Shown here one piece after another: positions 16,128 to 25,170 of a DNA stretch of 46,649 nt. The stretch's first letter is position 1. Each line of letters begins with the position of its first letter. The DNA lies in assembly GCA_937911345.1 (NCBI GenBank), contig CALDPP010000034.1, positions 1 to 46,649 of the forward strand, written 5' to 3'. This stretch comes from an uncultured euryarchaeote (GTDB lineage: Archaea; Thermoplasmatota; Poseidoniia; Poseidoniales; Poseidoniaceae). Below the pieces are notes generated by a model that worked only from the letters and a program-made list of their open reading frames with translations, did not search any database and was not told the DNA's origin. Both the position numbers and the translations under genes were made by a program.

Positions 16128-17231
16128 ATGGGAATCCCCCAACTGCTTCAATTCAACACCCTGCTTATCCTTGCAACACTGTTTCTGGCAATAGTTGCTA
16201 GTCAAATTCTATCGGCAAATTTAGGTGGAAACAACATACTCTACTCGATTATCATCCTAATGCTAGCGCTCGGGTTACTGGTTGTTTCTGCTGATTTTTT
16301 CATAGAAGGGGCAAAAGGTCTGGCTAGAAGAGGTGGAATTCCAGAGGTAGTTATTGGATTGACTATTGTTTCAATTGGGACCTCGCTTCCTGAAATATTA
16401 GTCACTTCTACCTCTGCGCTGAATGTAGAAGATAACCCGGAGGTGGCAGACTTTGCTATTGGCGGAATACTTGGTTCAGTGTTAGTTCAAATCACCTTGA
16501 TTCTTGGGTTTGTCGCACTTGCTAAAGGCCTCAAAATTAGGCCATCATGGCTCAATCGAGATGGTTTGATTATGATGTTGTCTTTGCTATTGATGACCTT
16601 ATTTCTGATTACAGATGAGGGGATCACAAGGATTGAAGGTATAATTCTATCAAGCCTCTATGTTGCTTACATTAGTTGGCTGTTGTACAATAGGAAGGAG
16701 ATAATGGACGAGGAATCTAGCGGTGAGGCAGAATCAATTGAATTACGTAGTTTGTCATGGTCTGGAGCGGCATATTTCGTAATGGTGCTAATAGGACTAG
16801 CATTGGCTGTTTTTGCTGCACATCATTTGGTAGTTAATGCTAGTGATTTAGCTTATGAAATGAATATTCCCCATTCAATTATTGGGACAGTAGTCTCTGG
16901 ATTAGGTACGTCATTACCCGAATTAACAATCGCATTCATGGCTGCCAAGCGTTCTCAAGGAGTTGCTATTGGGACATTGATCGGCTCGAATATTACAGAC
17001 CCGTTGTTATCTATTGGCATTGCATCAACAGTCCACCCGCTATACCTTACCGATGCCGGGGCTGACATGATTATGCTAATAATACTCCCAGCATCGATTA
17101 TCAGTACGGCAGTGGCATTATTACTCATGAGGACTTCATACGAATTTAAGAAATGGGAAGGGATAATTTTGATTGTGTTATACTTCATTTTCCTTGCCGT
17201 TTGTGAATACTTCAGACGTGTCGGATTCTAA
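16128..17231 (+). CDS. Ca2+/Na+ antiporter-like membrane protein (CaCA superfamily, YrbG type)
   Basis: About 367 aa, ten to eleven hydrophobic segments in two inverted halves. Each half has the alpha-repeat ion-binding motif of the cation/Ca2+ exchanger superfamily: VSIGTSLPEILVTSTSAL in the first, VSGLGTSLPELTIAFMAA followed by GTLIGSNITDPLLSIG in the second, with the key acidic residues (PE) in both. A short acidic cytoplasmic loop (MDEESSGEAESIEL) lies between them. The open frame extends to a GTG at 16086, but AGGAGGG at 16114-16120 lies seven bases before ATG 16128, which fixes the start. It exports Ca2+ or another cation in exchange for Na+ or H+; the ion is inferred. Confidence 0.87.
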   Translation: MGIPQLLQFNTLLILATLFLAIVASQILSANLGGNNILYSIIILMLALGLLVVSADFFIEGAKGLARRGGIPEVVIGLTIVSIGTSLPEILVTSTSALNVEDNPEVADFAIGGILGSVLVQITLILGFVALAKGLKIRPSWLNRDGLIMMLSLLLMTLFLITDEGITRIEGIILSSLYVAYISWLLYNRKEIMDEESSGEAESIELRSLSWSGAAYFVMVLIGLALAVFAAHHLVVNASDLAYEMNIPHSIIGTVVSGLGTSLPELTIAFMAAKRSQGVAIGTLIGSNITDPLLSIGIASTVHPLYLTDAGADMIMLIILPASIISTAVALLLMRTSYEFKKWEGIILIVLYFIFLAVCEYFRRVGF

Positions 17232-17268
17232 ACCATGAAATCTTAACCCTCCACCATATCGGATTGTC

Positions 17269-18417
17269 ATGGTCAACTTCAAACTGGACGATATGCAAGA
17301 GGGACTTAGAGACCTAGCTCGTGAATTTGCCCTTGATGAGGTTCGCCCAAATGCCGAGCACTGGGATGAAAATTCACAATATCCAAAGGAAGCTATTTCG
17401 GCTGCTCATGATATGGGAATTCTTAATCTGCATATCCCGGAGAAATATGGCGGAATGGGTTTAGGATGTATTGAGGAAGTTCTTGTTAATGAAGAACTTG
17501 CGTGGGGCGACCCTGGATTTGCTACTGCGGCTTATGCCACCGCACTTGCTTGTGCCCCTCTGATTACTGGTGCCACAGAAGAACAGAAAGAAATCTGGCT
17601 TAGAAAAGTTGCTGAAGAAGGCCAACTAGCCTCATATGCGGTTACTGAACCAGGTGCAGGATCAGATGTTGCAGCATGTAAGACCACTGCAGTTCTAGAC
17701 GGCGATGAATATGTCATCAATGGCGAGAAAATGTGGATTACAGGTGCGGGTTATTCTGATTTCTTTTTTGTTCTTGCCAAAACAGACCCTGATGCAGGGT
17801 ACCGGGGTATGTCTGGGTTCATAGTTGAAAAAGATGCAGAAGGGTTTTCATTGGGTAAAAAAGAGACAAATATGGGCCAAAGATGCTCAGACACAAGGTC
17901 AATTGTTTTTGATAATGTTAGAGTCAATAAGAACCAATTGATTGGGGAAAGCGAATCCGGAGGCTGGATGAATGCAATGAAGGCATTTGATCTGAGTCGT
18001 CCAAACATTGCTGCACATGCAACAGGATTGGCAAGGGCTTCTTACGAACATGCCTTGCAATATTCAAACGAAAGGATGACTTTTGGTAAGCCTCTACACA
18101 AGCATCAAGCAATTCAATTTATGCTGGCTGACATGAAAACTAAAATTGAAGCGTCAAGGATGTTAACTTGGAAATCTGCATTTGAATCAGATCAAGGAAT
18201 TCGTAATACTGAATCAGCCGCACATGCTAAGCGATTTGCCGCTGATACTGCAATGGAAGTTTCTACAGATGCGGTACAGGTTTTTGGTGGCTATGGCTAC
18301 TCCGAAGAATATCCAGTAGCTAGATTGATGAGAGCTGCTAAGGTCATGCAAATTTATGAGGGTTCTTCACAAGTTCAACGAATGATAATTGGACGTGAAA
18401 TAACCAAAGATTTCTGA
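17269..18417 (+). CDS. acyl-CoA dehydrogenase
   Basis: FAD enzyme that inserts a 2,3 double bond in an acyl-CoA, 382 aa, standard length. Signatures: LHIPEKYGGMGLG, the FAD/substrate block YAVTEPGAGSDVA, INGEKMWITGAG, RMTFGKPLHKHQAIQFMLADM and VQVFGGYGYSEEYPVARLMR. The catalytic base is Glu364 in IYEGSSQVQRM, the position used by short- and medium-chain enzymes. It is followed after 16 bases by a molybdenum-cofactor cytidylyltransferase-like gene and then an XdhC-like gene, so it probably shares their transcript. The electron-transfer flavoprotein partner is not in the window. Confidence 0.95.
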   Translation: MVNFKLDDMQEGLRDLAREFALDEVRPNAEHWDENSQYPKEAISAAHDMGILNLHIPEKYGGMGLGCIEEVLVNEELAWGDPGFATAAYATALACAPLITGATEEQKEIWLRKVAEEGQLASYAVTEPGAGSDVAACKTTAVLDGDEYVINGEKMWITGAGYSDFFFVLAKTDPDAGYRGMSGFIVEKDAEGFSLGKKETNMGQRCSDTRSIVFDNVRVNKNQLIGESESGGWMNAMKAFDLSRPNIAAHATGLARASYEHALQYSNERMTFGKPLHKHQAIQFMLADMKTKIEASRMLTWKSAFESDQGIRNTESAAHAKRFAADTAMEVSTDAVQVFGGYGYSEEYPVARLMRAAKVMQIYEGSSQVQRMIIGREITKDF

Positions 18418-18433
18418 AAGCATTGAAGTCGAG

Positions 18434-19033
18434 GTGTTGTCTTTGTCAAAAGCTACGCCAGCAATCATTCTCAGTAGTGGCTTCAGTACACGCCTTGGAG
18501 AACCAAAATCATTGGTTCAAGTCAGTGGTAAGACTCTATTGTCTCATGCAGTAGAAAAGTTGCTATTCGCTGGCTGTAATCCAGTTGTAGTCGTTGTCAA
18601 CAAGGAACTCCAATTCGACTCAGTGTTGAATTCTAAAGGAGCCAACGTTGTGGTAAATAATAATCCAGAGAATGGTAGAACTGGTAGTCTAAAAGTGGCA
18701 TTGAATTCAATACTTGCTGATTTAGGAAGAATGCCACACTCAGTAATAATGTCTCCAATCGATAGGCCTGGTTGGAAAGCATCTCATGTCACACAATTAA
18801 TTGAGTCAGAGAGTTCCTCCTGTTTATATCAAGATGGGCGTAATGGGCATCCTGTAAAGTTAGTAAAGGATGACTTACTTGGCATAATGAATGCATCAGA
18901 TGATACTCCACTAAGAGATTTAGTCAAATTTGACAAGACTGAAGTTTTTGATGCTTTATTGTCTTTGAATGTCGATACGCCAGATGATTTAGTGGAACTC
19001 GACAAATATTCGGAATTCTTTGTTGAACTTTGA
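18434..19033 (+). CDS. mocA: MobA/MocA-like nucleotidyltransferase
   Basis: 199 aa GT-A-fold nucleotidyltransferase. The N-terminal loop AIILSSGFSTRLGEPKSLV is a variant of LAGGxSxRMGxxK, NNNPENGRTGSLKVAL is the conserved P-x-N-x-G-x-x-xSL block, and IMSPIDRP supplies the metal-binding Asp. MocA transfers CMP to molybdopterin for xanthine-dehydrogenase-type enzymes, and the next gene is XdhC-like, which supports that role over MobA. Three start codons are possible: GTG 18434, TTG 18437 and TTG 18443. GAGGTG at 18431-18436 is a good SD for TTG 18443. Confidence 0.85.
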   Translation: MLSLSKATPAIILSSGFSTRLGEPKSLVQVSGKTLLSHAVEKLLFAGCNPVVVVVNKELQFDSVLNSKGANVVVNNNPENGRTGSLKVALNSILADLGRMPHSVIMSPIDRPGWKASHVTQLIESESSSCLYQDGRNGHPVKLVKDDLLGIMNASDDTPLRDLVKFDKTEVFDALLSLNVDTPDDLVELDKYSEFFVEL

Positions 19034-19071
19034 AACACAAAAAGTATGTGTAAAGAGTATTAGCACCGAAC

Positions 19072-19947
19072 ATGACGAAGCAGACGCTGGCTTGGGCGTT
19101 AGACAAGTTAGCTCTTAGGCGGAAAGTCGTTATCGCTAGCGTAGTCCAAACCTCTGGGAGTGTACCTGGTAAAGTCGGGGCAAGACTTGCAATCGCTGAA
19201 TCAATCGACGATTTTCACGGAACAGTTGGCGGTGCAGGATTGGAGATGAAAGTAATAGATAGGTGCAGAGAAATACTCGCAAATTTCGTTGAACCATATG
19301 GTGAAATTCAAACCTTCGGGCTAAATAAAGGTGCGAAGGGCTATGAAGTACAACCATTAGATTCACTTTGCGGGGGTAGAGTGACAGTGTCCATAGAAAT
19401 GATAGTTCCACCACCACATGTACTGATGATGGGCGGTGGCCACTGTGCTAACTCGCTGGCAAAAACCATAACTTCGCTTAATTGGAATCACTCAGTGACT
19501 GATTCAAGGCAAGAATATTGTGATGAGATTTCCTTCCCTAAAGCCACTGAGTTGCTGCATTCATCAGTTAATGGATTTCTCAATGGTGAAACATACGACT
19601 CAATTAAGCGATTTTCTGATATCTTATTACTTGGTCATGATTGGTCAGAAGACCAAGAAAGATTACTTGGATTACTACGACTATGTCAGGAAAATAAATC
19701 GGATCTTGATGGTATTAATTTTCCAAGAATTGGAGTTATCGGTAGTCGCAGCAAGTGGCAAGCATTTTCTAAAGCAGCAGAGCATGAGGGAATTGAAAGC
19801 AAACTCTTAGATCAAGTAATTTGTCCAATTGGCATTAATATTGGTGCAGAATCGCCGGAGGAGATTGCTATTGCGGTAACTGCTCAGATACTCTCACTGT
19901 CGAAAGGGGTATCTCCAGAGGATAAAAACTGGCGAGACTCAGATTGA
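19072..19947 (+). CDS. xdhC: XdhC/CoxI family molybdoenzyme maturation protein
   Basis: 291 aa. The N-terminal XdhC_CoxI domain is recognised by VVIASVVQTSGSVPGKVGAR and GGRVTVSIEMI, with the Cys in LDSLCGGRV. The C-terminal Rossmann-like domain begins HVLMMGGGHCANSLAKTI and includes GVIGSRSKWQAF and the terminal ICPIGINIGAESPEEIAIAV block. XdhC proteins bind the cytidylated or sulfurated molybdenum cofactor and insert it into xanthine-dehydrogenase-family enzymes. The likely client is the molybdenum hydroxylase at 26810-31205. It overlaps the 3' end of the opposite-strand oligoribonuclease gene by nine bases. Confidence 0.92.
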   Translation: MTKQTLAWALDKLALRRKVVIASVVQTSGSVPGKVGARLAIAESIDDFHGTVGGAGLEMKVIDRCREILANFVEPYGEIQTFGLNKGAKGYEVQPLDSLCGGRVTVSIEMIVPPPHVLMMGGGHCANSLAKTITSLNWNHSVTDSRQEYCDEISFPKATELLHSSVNGFLNGETYDSIKRFSDILLLGHDWSEDQERLLGLLRLCQENKSDLDGINFPRIGVIGSRSKWQAFSKAAEHEGIESKLLDQVICPIGINIGAESPEEIAIAVTAQILSLSKGVSPEDKNWRDSD

Positions 19948-20487
19948 GTTTTGAAATACTTTTTCTCTAAAATACTGTAATTCTTCTATTGATTCTAATA
20001 TATCATCTAATGCTAGGTGAGATAATTTCTTTGGGTATTTCTCAACATCTGGATACCATCTTCGTGCAAGTTCCTTAACCGTAGAAACATCAACCATCCT
20101 GTAATGTAAATAATCTGCTACTAGAGGCATTTCTTTGTCTAGGAATCTTCGATCGTTCCAAACACTATTGCCACATAACGGTGCAGAATTTGGGTTAACC
20201 CATTGTTTGAGAAATTCAAGAGTTTGTTGCTGTGCTTCGGATATTGATACTCCCTCATTTCTTATTCTCTCAACCAGACCACTTTGGTGATGGTGAGTAG
20301 TATTCCATTCATCCATGCCGGCTAGTAATTCCTCTGGAACGGTGACAGCCAAATTTGGGCCTTGTGCAATAATATTCAACTGACTATCAGTTATTACAGT
20401 TGCAATTTCAATTATCGATTCTCTTTCAATATCAAGTCCAGTCATCTCTAAGTCTATCCAAACCATACGCTGACTCTTGTCGTCCAT
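19939..20487 (-). CDS. orn: oligoribonuclease (DEDDh 3'-5' exonuclease)
   Basis: Degrades two- to five-nucleotide RNAs, finishing mRNA decay and pGpG turnover. 182 aa, as in bacteria. DEDDh motifs: VWIDLEMTGLD (Asp, Glu), LCGNSVWNDRRFLDKEMP (Asp), and HLALDDILESIEEL (His and Asp, present as ALDDI). YRMVDVSTVKELARRWYP is a family-specific block. The enzyme is typical of proteobacteria, actinobacteria and eukaryotes and uncommon in archaea, so transfer is likely. AGGGGT eight bases before the ATG at 20487 supports that start. Confidence 0.95.
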   Translation of the reverse strand: MDDKSQRMVWIDLEMTGLDIERESIIEIATVITDSQLNIIAQGPNLAVTVPEELLAGMDEWNTTHHHQSGLVERIRNEGVSISEAQQQTLEFLKQWVNPNSAPLCGNSVWNDRRFLDKEMPLVADYLHYRMVDVSTVKELARRWYPDVEKYPKKLSHLALDDILESIEELQYFREKVFQNSI

Positions 20488-20551
20488 ACATACCCCTACA
20501 GAGAATCACATTTCAAAACGGCGGCGTAATCAATGCAAGACTTGCGCTTAA

Positions 20552-21703
20552 TCAGTCAATCCTAAATGAACAAACCTGTGGACGTTTGAAGATTTTATGT
20601 CTGAATCTAGCAACAATATTGTAAGCGATATTCCTCAAAGGTAGAGGTACAATCCAGCAGAACGGATACAGTACTCTATAGTGCCATTTCATATACAGTA
20701 GACATCTTATCGCAGCGCTAGATTTCATATACGGTTTTCCATTTCTAATCAAGTACACTGTATCAGATTTGATGTAACTCGATGGCATCGATGCAATAAC
20801 TCGTTTTGCGTCATCAGAACTATTTGGTCGATATCCAATATTGGCACTTTTTTTCATTCTCTTATCCATGAATGTAGCAAGTCTGTGACACAAACCACAA
20901 TCCCCATCCAAGAATAAGAAATCTCGATTTATATCAGTACCAATACGTTCAGCAATTTCTATAGAATAAGTTCTTACTCGTACTCCAGGTGAAAAATGAA
21001 CGAAATCTGGCTCCAACAGATTCTTGATTCCTAAATCAAAACTTTTCGTTAGCGAGTTTTCAGTCACGGTTACTTTTGCGTCTTGAAAATCCCATTTTTT
21101 GTGATGGGTGTAACCTCTCATAACTTTGCCATTTTTGTTAGTATACAAACTATATCTTTCAAACAGAAACTCTTCCAGGGTGCCCGATTTTGCTTGAGTC
21201 TGCTCTCCAGTGATTTCAGTACTGCCGACTAGGTTCAACTTCCCGTTGTCTCTTGAACTGTTCCAATGGATATTATTTCCGTGTTTTCTTACCTTGCCTT
21301 TTGCATACCGGTAAGGTAGGCCGTATGCTTTTGGTGCATAACTACAGGTTACCATACTTTTTGCTTCCAGAGTTAGAAAATAGACTCCAGGAATACCATC
21401 TTTTGTGACATATGTTCGTATGTTAAACTCGGGAAATGTAGATACAAATGGAGTGCTGAAAAACCAAGTAGGTCTTACATTTTTCATGACAAAAGGTACG
21501 ATGCCAACGTACGCTTTTCCATCATAGGTATCAACTTCCAGACCTGCTGGAAGGTGGGCTTGAAGTTTGACAATGTCAACCTCCCAATGCATGAAAGTAA
21601 GATTCCGCCATTCCTGAGAAAGCGTATGTTTTCTGGAAGGCATGGGGAAAGGAAGATGGTCGATAGGAAAATCACCCTCCATGGCTGATGCAAGATACTC
21701 CAT
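20552..21703 (-). CDS. DUF2071 (YqjF-like) protein fused to DUF393 / DCC thiol-disulfide oxidoreductase domain
   Basis: 383 aa. Residues about 25-250 match the DUF2071/YqjF family, related to acetoacetate-decarboxylase-like folds: FMHWEVDIVKLQAHLPAGLE, VGIVPFVMKNVRP, NIRTYVTKDGIPGVYFLTLE and YGLPYRYAKGKV. Residues about 260-383 are a DCC domain, starting FLFLDGDCGLCHRLATFMDK with Cys269 and Cys272 forming the eponymous DxxCxxC-like site, plus SSAAIRCLLYM and PLRNIAYNIVARFR. The two domains are usually separate genes. Cytoplasmic, no signal peptide. The substrate of neither half is known. ATG at residue 8 is an alternative start. Confidence 0.82.
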   Translation of the reverse strand: MEYLASAMEGDFPIDHLPFPMPSRKHTLSQEWRNLTFMHWEVDIVKLQAHLPAGLEVDTYDGKAYVGIVPFVMKNVRPTWFFSTPFVSTFPEFNIRTYVTKDGIPGVYFLTLEAKSMVTCSYAPKAYGLPYRYAKGKVRKHGNNIHWNSSRDNGKLNLVGSTEITGEQTQAKSGTLEEFLFERYSLYTNKNGKVMRGYTHHKKWDFQDAKVTVTENSLTKSFDLGIKNLLEPDFVHFSPGVRVRTYSIEIAERIGTDINRDFLFLDGDCGLCHRLATFMDKRMKKSANIGYRPNSSDDAKRVIASMPSSYIKSDTVYLIRNGKPYMKSSAAIRCLLYMKWHYRVLYPFCWIVPLPLRNIAYNIVARFRHKIFKRPQVCSFRID

Positions 21704-21785
21704 TGCTTGAATATAACCAATTTGAGCTGTAAAGTATTGTCCATTGTTTAGTTATATTGATTTAACAAGGATGCGACAGTCAAAC

Positions 21786-23120
21786 ATGGCGGAGGTGTTG
21801 GAGGCTGAATTAGTCAGTGGAGATTCAACTACCAATGTTTTTGCAGGTCTTCTCATCGCCTCGATTTTAATCAGCGCTCTTTTCTTGGCTATTGCTTATT
21901 CTCCAGATGAAGCTAGTGTTTCGGAGTCCATCTCAAATACCGATTCAGGAGATTGGAGAGCATTTTCAGTCATTGCACCCATAGATACTGGTATCAATGT
22001 TTATCATGATCATTTCCGCACTAACGAAACCTATCCTCAATGGCTGCTTGATGAACTTGGAGTCAATAAGGTCTGCGAGTTAACATTCAATGGAACATGG
22101 CAGGAGAGATATGACGCAGACAGAACAGATTGTTGGGATAATCTAACTACTTCTGACATCGTATATTTCCCTGGGACAAAAATCATCGGTACTTCACCAG
22201 ATGGTGATGGCGGTATTCTAATTTTAGACGACCCATCTGATGGTCATGGAACTGCAGTTACCGGATCAGTAATCGATGCGAACCCCGAAGCTGTAATTTT
22301 CTTTGTTGAGGGCTTTTCTGACACTGCTGTACTAGCTGCAGCAAATCAACCATTGGTTGATGTTATTTCGACTTCATTCGGTGCTATCGGTTCAATACCA
22401 GTTCCCGGAATAGAGGATGCAACAAAGGTTGCTGTCGTTGAAAAGAATAAGTTACACACAGGTGCAGCAGACAATTCGCCTTCACCAGCAATACAAGATG
22501 CAACTGCAGGGCCTCCTTGGTCAATCGGCATCGCTGGATATGCAGAAGAAGGCGACGACCAAAAAGAGATAATGTCGGGATCTTACCCTGACATCTCAGC
22601 AGATTGGACACAATATTTGCCCAATCATGATGACATAGACGGTTATCATGAGACGTCAGGAACTTCTTTCGCAACTCCTAGAACTGCTGGAATTATTTCC
22701 TTCGTGCTCCAAAGTCTGAGGGCAGAGTTTGGCGATAATGGCTCAGGTGCCTCTGAAGAACGACAAGGAATGCTAGTATCAGGTGACAATTTTACCATCT
22801 CTAACGCTCAAATCAGAGAAGCAATAAATCTCTCTGCTTGGTATCCCGATTTTGGTTGGGATCCGACCTCAGGAACCATGCCAATTTCACCAGTGTTACC
22901 ATGCACACAAACTGGTTGGGGATTAGTCAACTTATCCAATATTGAGCCAATAATCGGGCATCTAAATCAAAGCTCAACTCTTGGAGACAGGCCTTCTGAT
23001 GTTGAAGCGTGCATGTCAGCAAACCAAGAAATGCGGGAGTCTTATTGGGGTGCGTACCCTAGTGCTGAATCTTCAAATGAAGCGATTCTTGATGAAGAAT
23101 ATGTTACTTGGCGAGATTAG
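21786..23120 (+). CDS. membrane-anchored subtilisin-like serine protease (S8), N-terminal anchor
   Basis: 444 aa from the ATG at 21786. Residues 17-38 are a hydrophobic anchor (NVFAGLLIASILISALFLAIAY) with the catalytic domain on its C-terminal side, presumably outside. The catalytic triad is Asp67 (APIDTGIN), His154 (DGHGTAVTG) and Ser294 (SGTSFATPRTAG), with Asn230 (GAADNSP) as the oxyanion-hole residue. No recognisable I9 propeptide precedes the Asp. The frame runs back to TTG 21744 with another ATG at 21771; TTATATT at 21751-21757 as a TATA element fits a leaderless start at 21786. It is followed directly by a second, differently anchored subtilase. Confidence 0.87.
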   Translation: MAEVLEAELVSGDSTTNVFAGLLIASILISALFLAIAYSPDEASVSESISNTDSGDWRAFSVIAPIDTGINVYHDHFRTNETYPQWLLDELGVNKVCELTFNGTWQERYDADRTDCWDNLTTSDIVYFPGTKIIGTSPDGDGGILILDDPSDGHGTAVTGSVIDANPEAVIFFVEGFSDTAVLAAANQPLVDVISTSFGAIGSIPVPGIEDATKVAVVEKNKLHTGAADNSPSPAIQDATAGPPWSIGIAGYAEEGDDQKEIMSGSYPDISADWTQYLPNHDDIDGYHETSGTSFATPRTAGIISFVLQSLRAEFGDNGSGASEERQGMLVSGDNFTISNAQIREAINLSAWYPDFGWDPTSGTMPISPVLPCTQTGWGLVNLSNIEPIIGHLNQSSTLGDRPSDVEACMSANQEMRESYWGAYPSAESSNEAILDEEYVTWRD

Positions 23121-23155
23121 TGCATTGGCAAACCATGTACTAAGAGACCAATTAT

Positions 23156-23165
23156 TGATTAATCA
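23156..23165 (+). promoter_or_regulatory. palindromic TATA-like element before the second subtilase
   Basis: TGATTAATCA, a perfect 10-base palindrome centred about 26 bases before the ATG at 23186. That is the expected position of a TATA element for a leaderless transcript. Whether it is also an operator is unknown. Confidence 0.35.
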
Positions 23166-23185
23166 GTGATTATTGGGTTATCTGT

Positions 23186-25099
23186 ATGACAAAGATGAGT
23201 AACGTGATTTCGATTGCTTTGATTACGCTATTGCTCCTACCTTCTCTCGGTGCTATAGTTCCAGCAGATGCTGAAAATTCAACTGTTGAAGAAGAAGGTT
23301 GGTGGGTCGATACGACAGTTGACCGAAACAAAAACGGAATTGGAGATATGATTGAACGTCATATCGACAATCCGATTCTACTGAAAGAGGGCACTCTACC
23401 TATCATCGTCGATTTTGACCACACTCCCGACTTTGAAGATGTTCAAATGCTTTCAGAATTTGTTGATTATGAGCATGAATGGTACCTCCCAGGTATCGAT
23501 GCGGTAGCCGGTCGAATACCTGTTTCATTGTTGGAAGAAACTACCAAACTTCCCGGAGTAGTTATGTTAGAATTAGATGGTATAATGACAGTTCAAAACG
23601 GTGATGCAGTCGCATTACACGGCGTAGACACTGCATGGGCTAATACTGGATACGATGGTTCTGGAACTACTGTGGCAATTATTGATACAGGAATAGATGG
23701 GGCTCATGCAAGTTTGGACGATCAAGACGACGATCCAGAGACAAACGATCCAAAAGTTATAGCATTCTATGACCCAGTGAATAATCCAAGTTTAACCAAT
23801 GGCAGTGAAGTATTCCCATATGATGACCAAGGTCATGGCTCCCACTGTGCAGGTACCACTGCCGGGACAGGTGCTCCAACATATGAGAATCCAGGAATGG
23901 CTCCACAAGCAAAATTGGTTGGAGTTAAGGTTCTAGATTCAGGTGGTTCAGGCTCCTTTGCTGTTGTTATGGCCGGAATGCAGTGGACGATTGACAACCG
24001 CTATCAGTACAACATCAGAGTAGCCTCAATGTCACTTGGAGCGTTTGGAATTATCGAATGGCAATCATCAGAAGAAGATAGTGTCAATAGAATGGCTAAC
24101 GAGATGGTCTACAACGACATCACGCTATTCATTGCAGCAGGAAATTCGGCAGGTAGAGGAACAATAGGAACTCCGGGTAGTGCAGAGGATGCAATTACCG
24201 TCGGGGCTCTTGACAAGGATTCGTCAATAGCAGCTTACTCAAGTCAAGGTCCAACAGAAGAAAACAGAGTCAAACCAAATATTGCTTATGTTGGTTCTGA
24301 CGTAATGTCTGTAGCCCACAACACAGGTGACGGTTACACTGCCTTTTCTGGAACCTCAATGGCCACTCCAGGAGCAGCAGGAGTTGCAGCTTTGATGTTA
24401 CAAGCAAATCCAGCGTTGAGCCCATTTGAGGTTAGAAACTTCATGCAAGAGACAGCAGAATACCGAGCATGCACATACATGGGAGATCCTGCAGGTATTG
24501 ATGGATGTGATGATAACGATGTCCAAAATATTGTAACCAAGAATCGGCAAAACAATGTCTATGGCCACGGCGAAGTGCGCGCTCCTGAATCGGTCTTAGC
24601 AGCTGCCGAGAAGTACTACCTGTTTGATACTTCTATGTCTATCACAATAGAAACTGACCCTACCCATGATAACTTTCACGCACACATGACTCCTAAGGAC
24701 TCAATTAAATTCACTACAACAGGTGGCATAGAAACAATCCAATGGCGCAGTAATCACATAGTTGATGATTGGACAAACCTACACACCTACGAAAGGACTG
24801 ATACTGATGGACAGATAACTGGAATTGATATTATACATCAACTTGAACATCTCCCAGGAATAGACTTAGATGGCAACCACACAATCTCAATCCGTGGTTT
24901 ACAATCCAACGACTCTGGAGGTCACTCCTCCTCGCCATTAGTCACAATTGACATAATGATGATGGACAGTGGGTCAGCATTTGTTGTTGAAGCAGAAGAA
25001 ACACCGGGATTCACTTTCCTTACTATCTCAGTTGCCTCTGCTATTGCGATTTTTGTAAATCAGAGAAAAACAGATGCAGAACAAAATCTCGATGAGTGA
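23186..25099 (+). CDS. secreted subtilisin-like serine protease (S8) with C-terminal PGF-like anchor
   Basis: 637 aa. Signal peptide residues 1-29 (ISIALITLLLLPSLGAIVPADA). Residues about 70-135 look like an I9-type propeptide/inhibitor. The catalytic domain has Asp167 (AIIDTGIDGAH), His217 (DQGHGSHCAGT), Asn320 (AAGNSAG) and Ser391 (SGTSMATPGAAG), all intact. A beta-rich domain follows (about 480-600). The C-terminus reads TPGFTFLTISVASAIAIF then NQRK, resembling the archaeal PGF-CTERM sorting signal: Pro-Gly-Phe, one membrane helix, basic end. No archaeosortase is in the window. It likely degrades proteins at the cell surface, feeding peptide uptake. Confidence 0.92.
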   Translation: MTKMSNVISIALITLLLLPSLGAIVPADAENSTVEEEGWWVDTTVDRNKNGIGDMIERHIDNPILLKEGTLPIIVDFDHTPDFEDVQMLSEFVDYEHEWYLPGIDAVAGRIPVSLLEETTKLPGVVMLELDGIMTVQNGDAVALHGVDTAWANTGYDGSGTTVAIIDTGIDGAHASLDDQDDDPETNDPKVIAFYDPVNNPSLTNGSEVFPYDDQGHGSHCAGTTAGTGAPTYENPGMAPQAKLVGVKVLDSGGSGSFAVVMAGMQWTIDNRYQYNIRVASMSLGAFGIIEWQSSEEDSVNRMANEMVYNDITLFIAAGNSAGRGTIGTPGSAEDAITVGALDKDSSIAAYSSQGPTEENRVKPNIAYVGSDVMSVAHNTGDGYTAFSGTSMATPGAAGVAALMLQANPALSPFEVRNFMQETAEYRACTYMGDPAGIDGCDDNDVQNIVTKNRQNNVYGHGEVRAPESVLAAAEKYYLFDTSMSITIETDPTHDNFHAHMTPKDSIKFTTTGGIETIQWRSNHIVDDWTNLHTYERTDTDGQITGIDIIHQLEHLPGIDLDGNHTISIRGLQSNDSGGHSSSPLVTIDIMMMDSGSAFVVEAEETPGFTFLTISVASAIAIFVNQRKTDAEQNLDE

Positions 25100-25170
25100 T
25101 GCTGAAAAAGCAACATTTTCTGCTACTTGCAGGCGGTGGTGTAATGAATGGTATGTTGTGACAAGTCACT

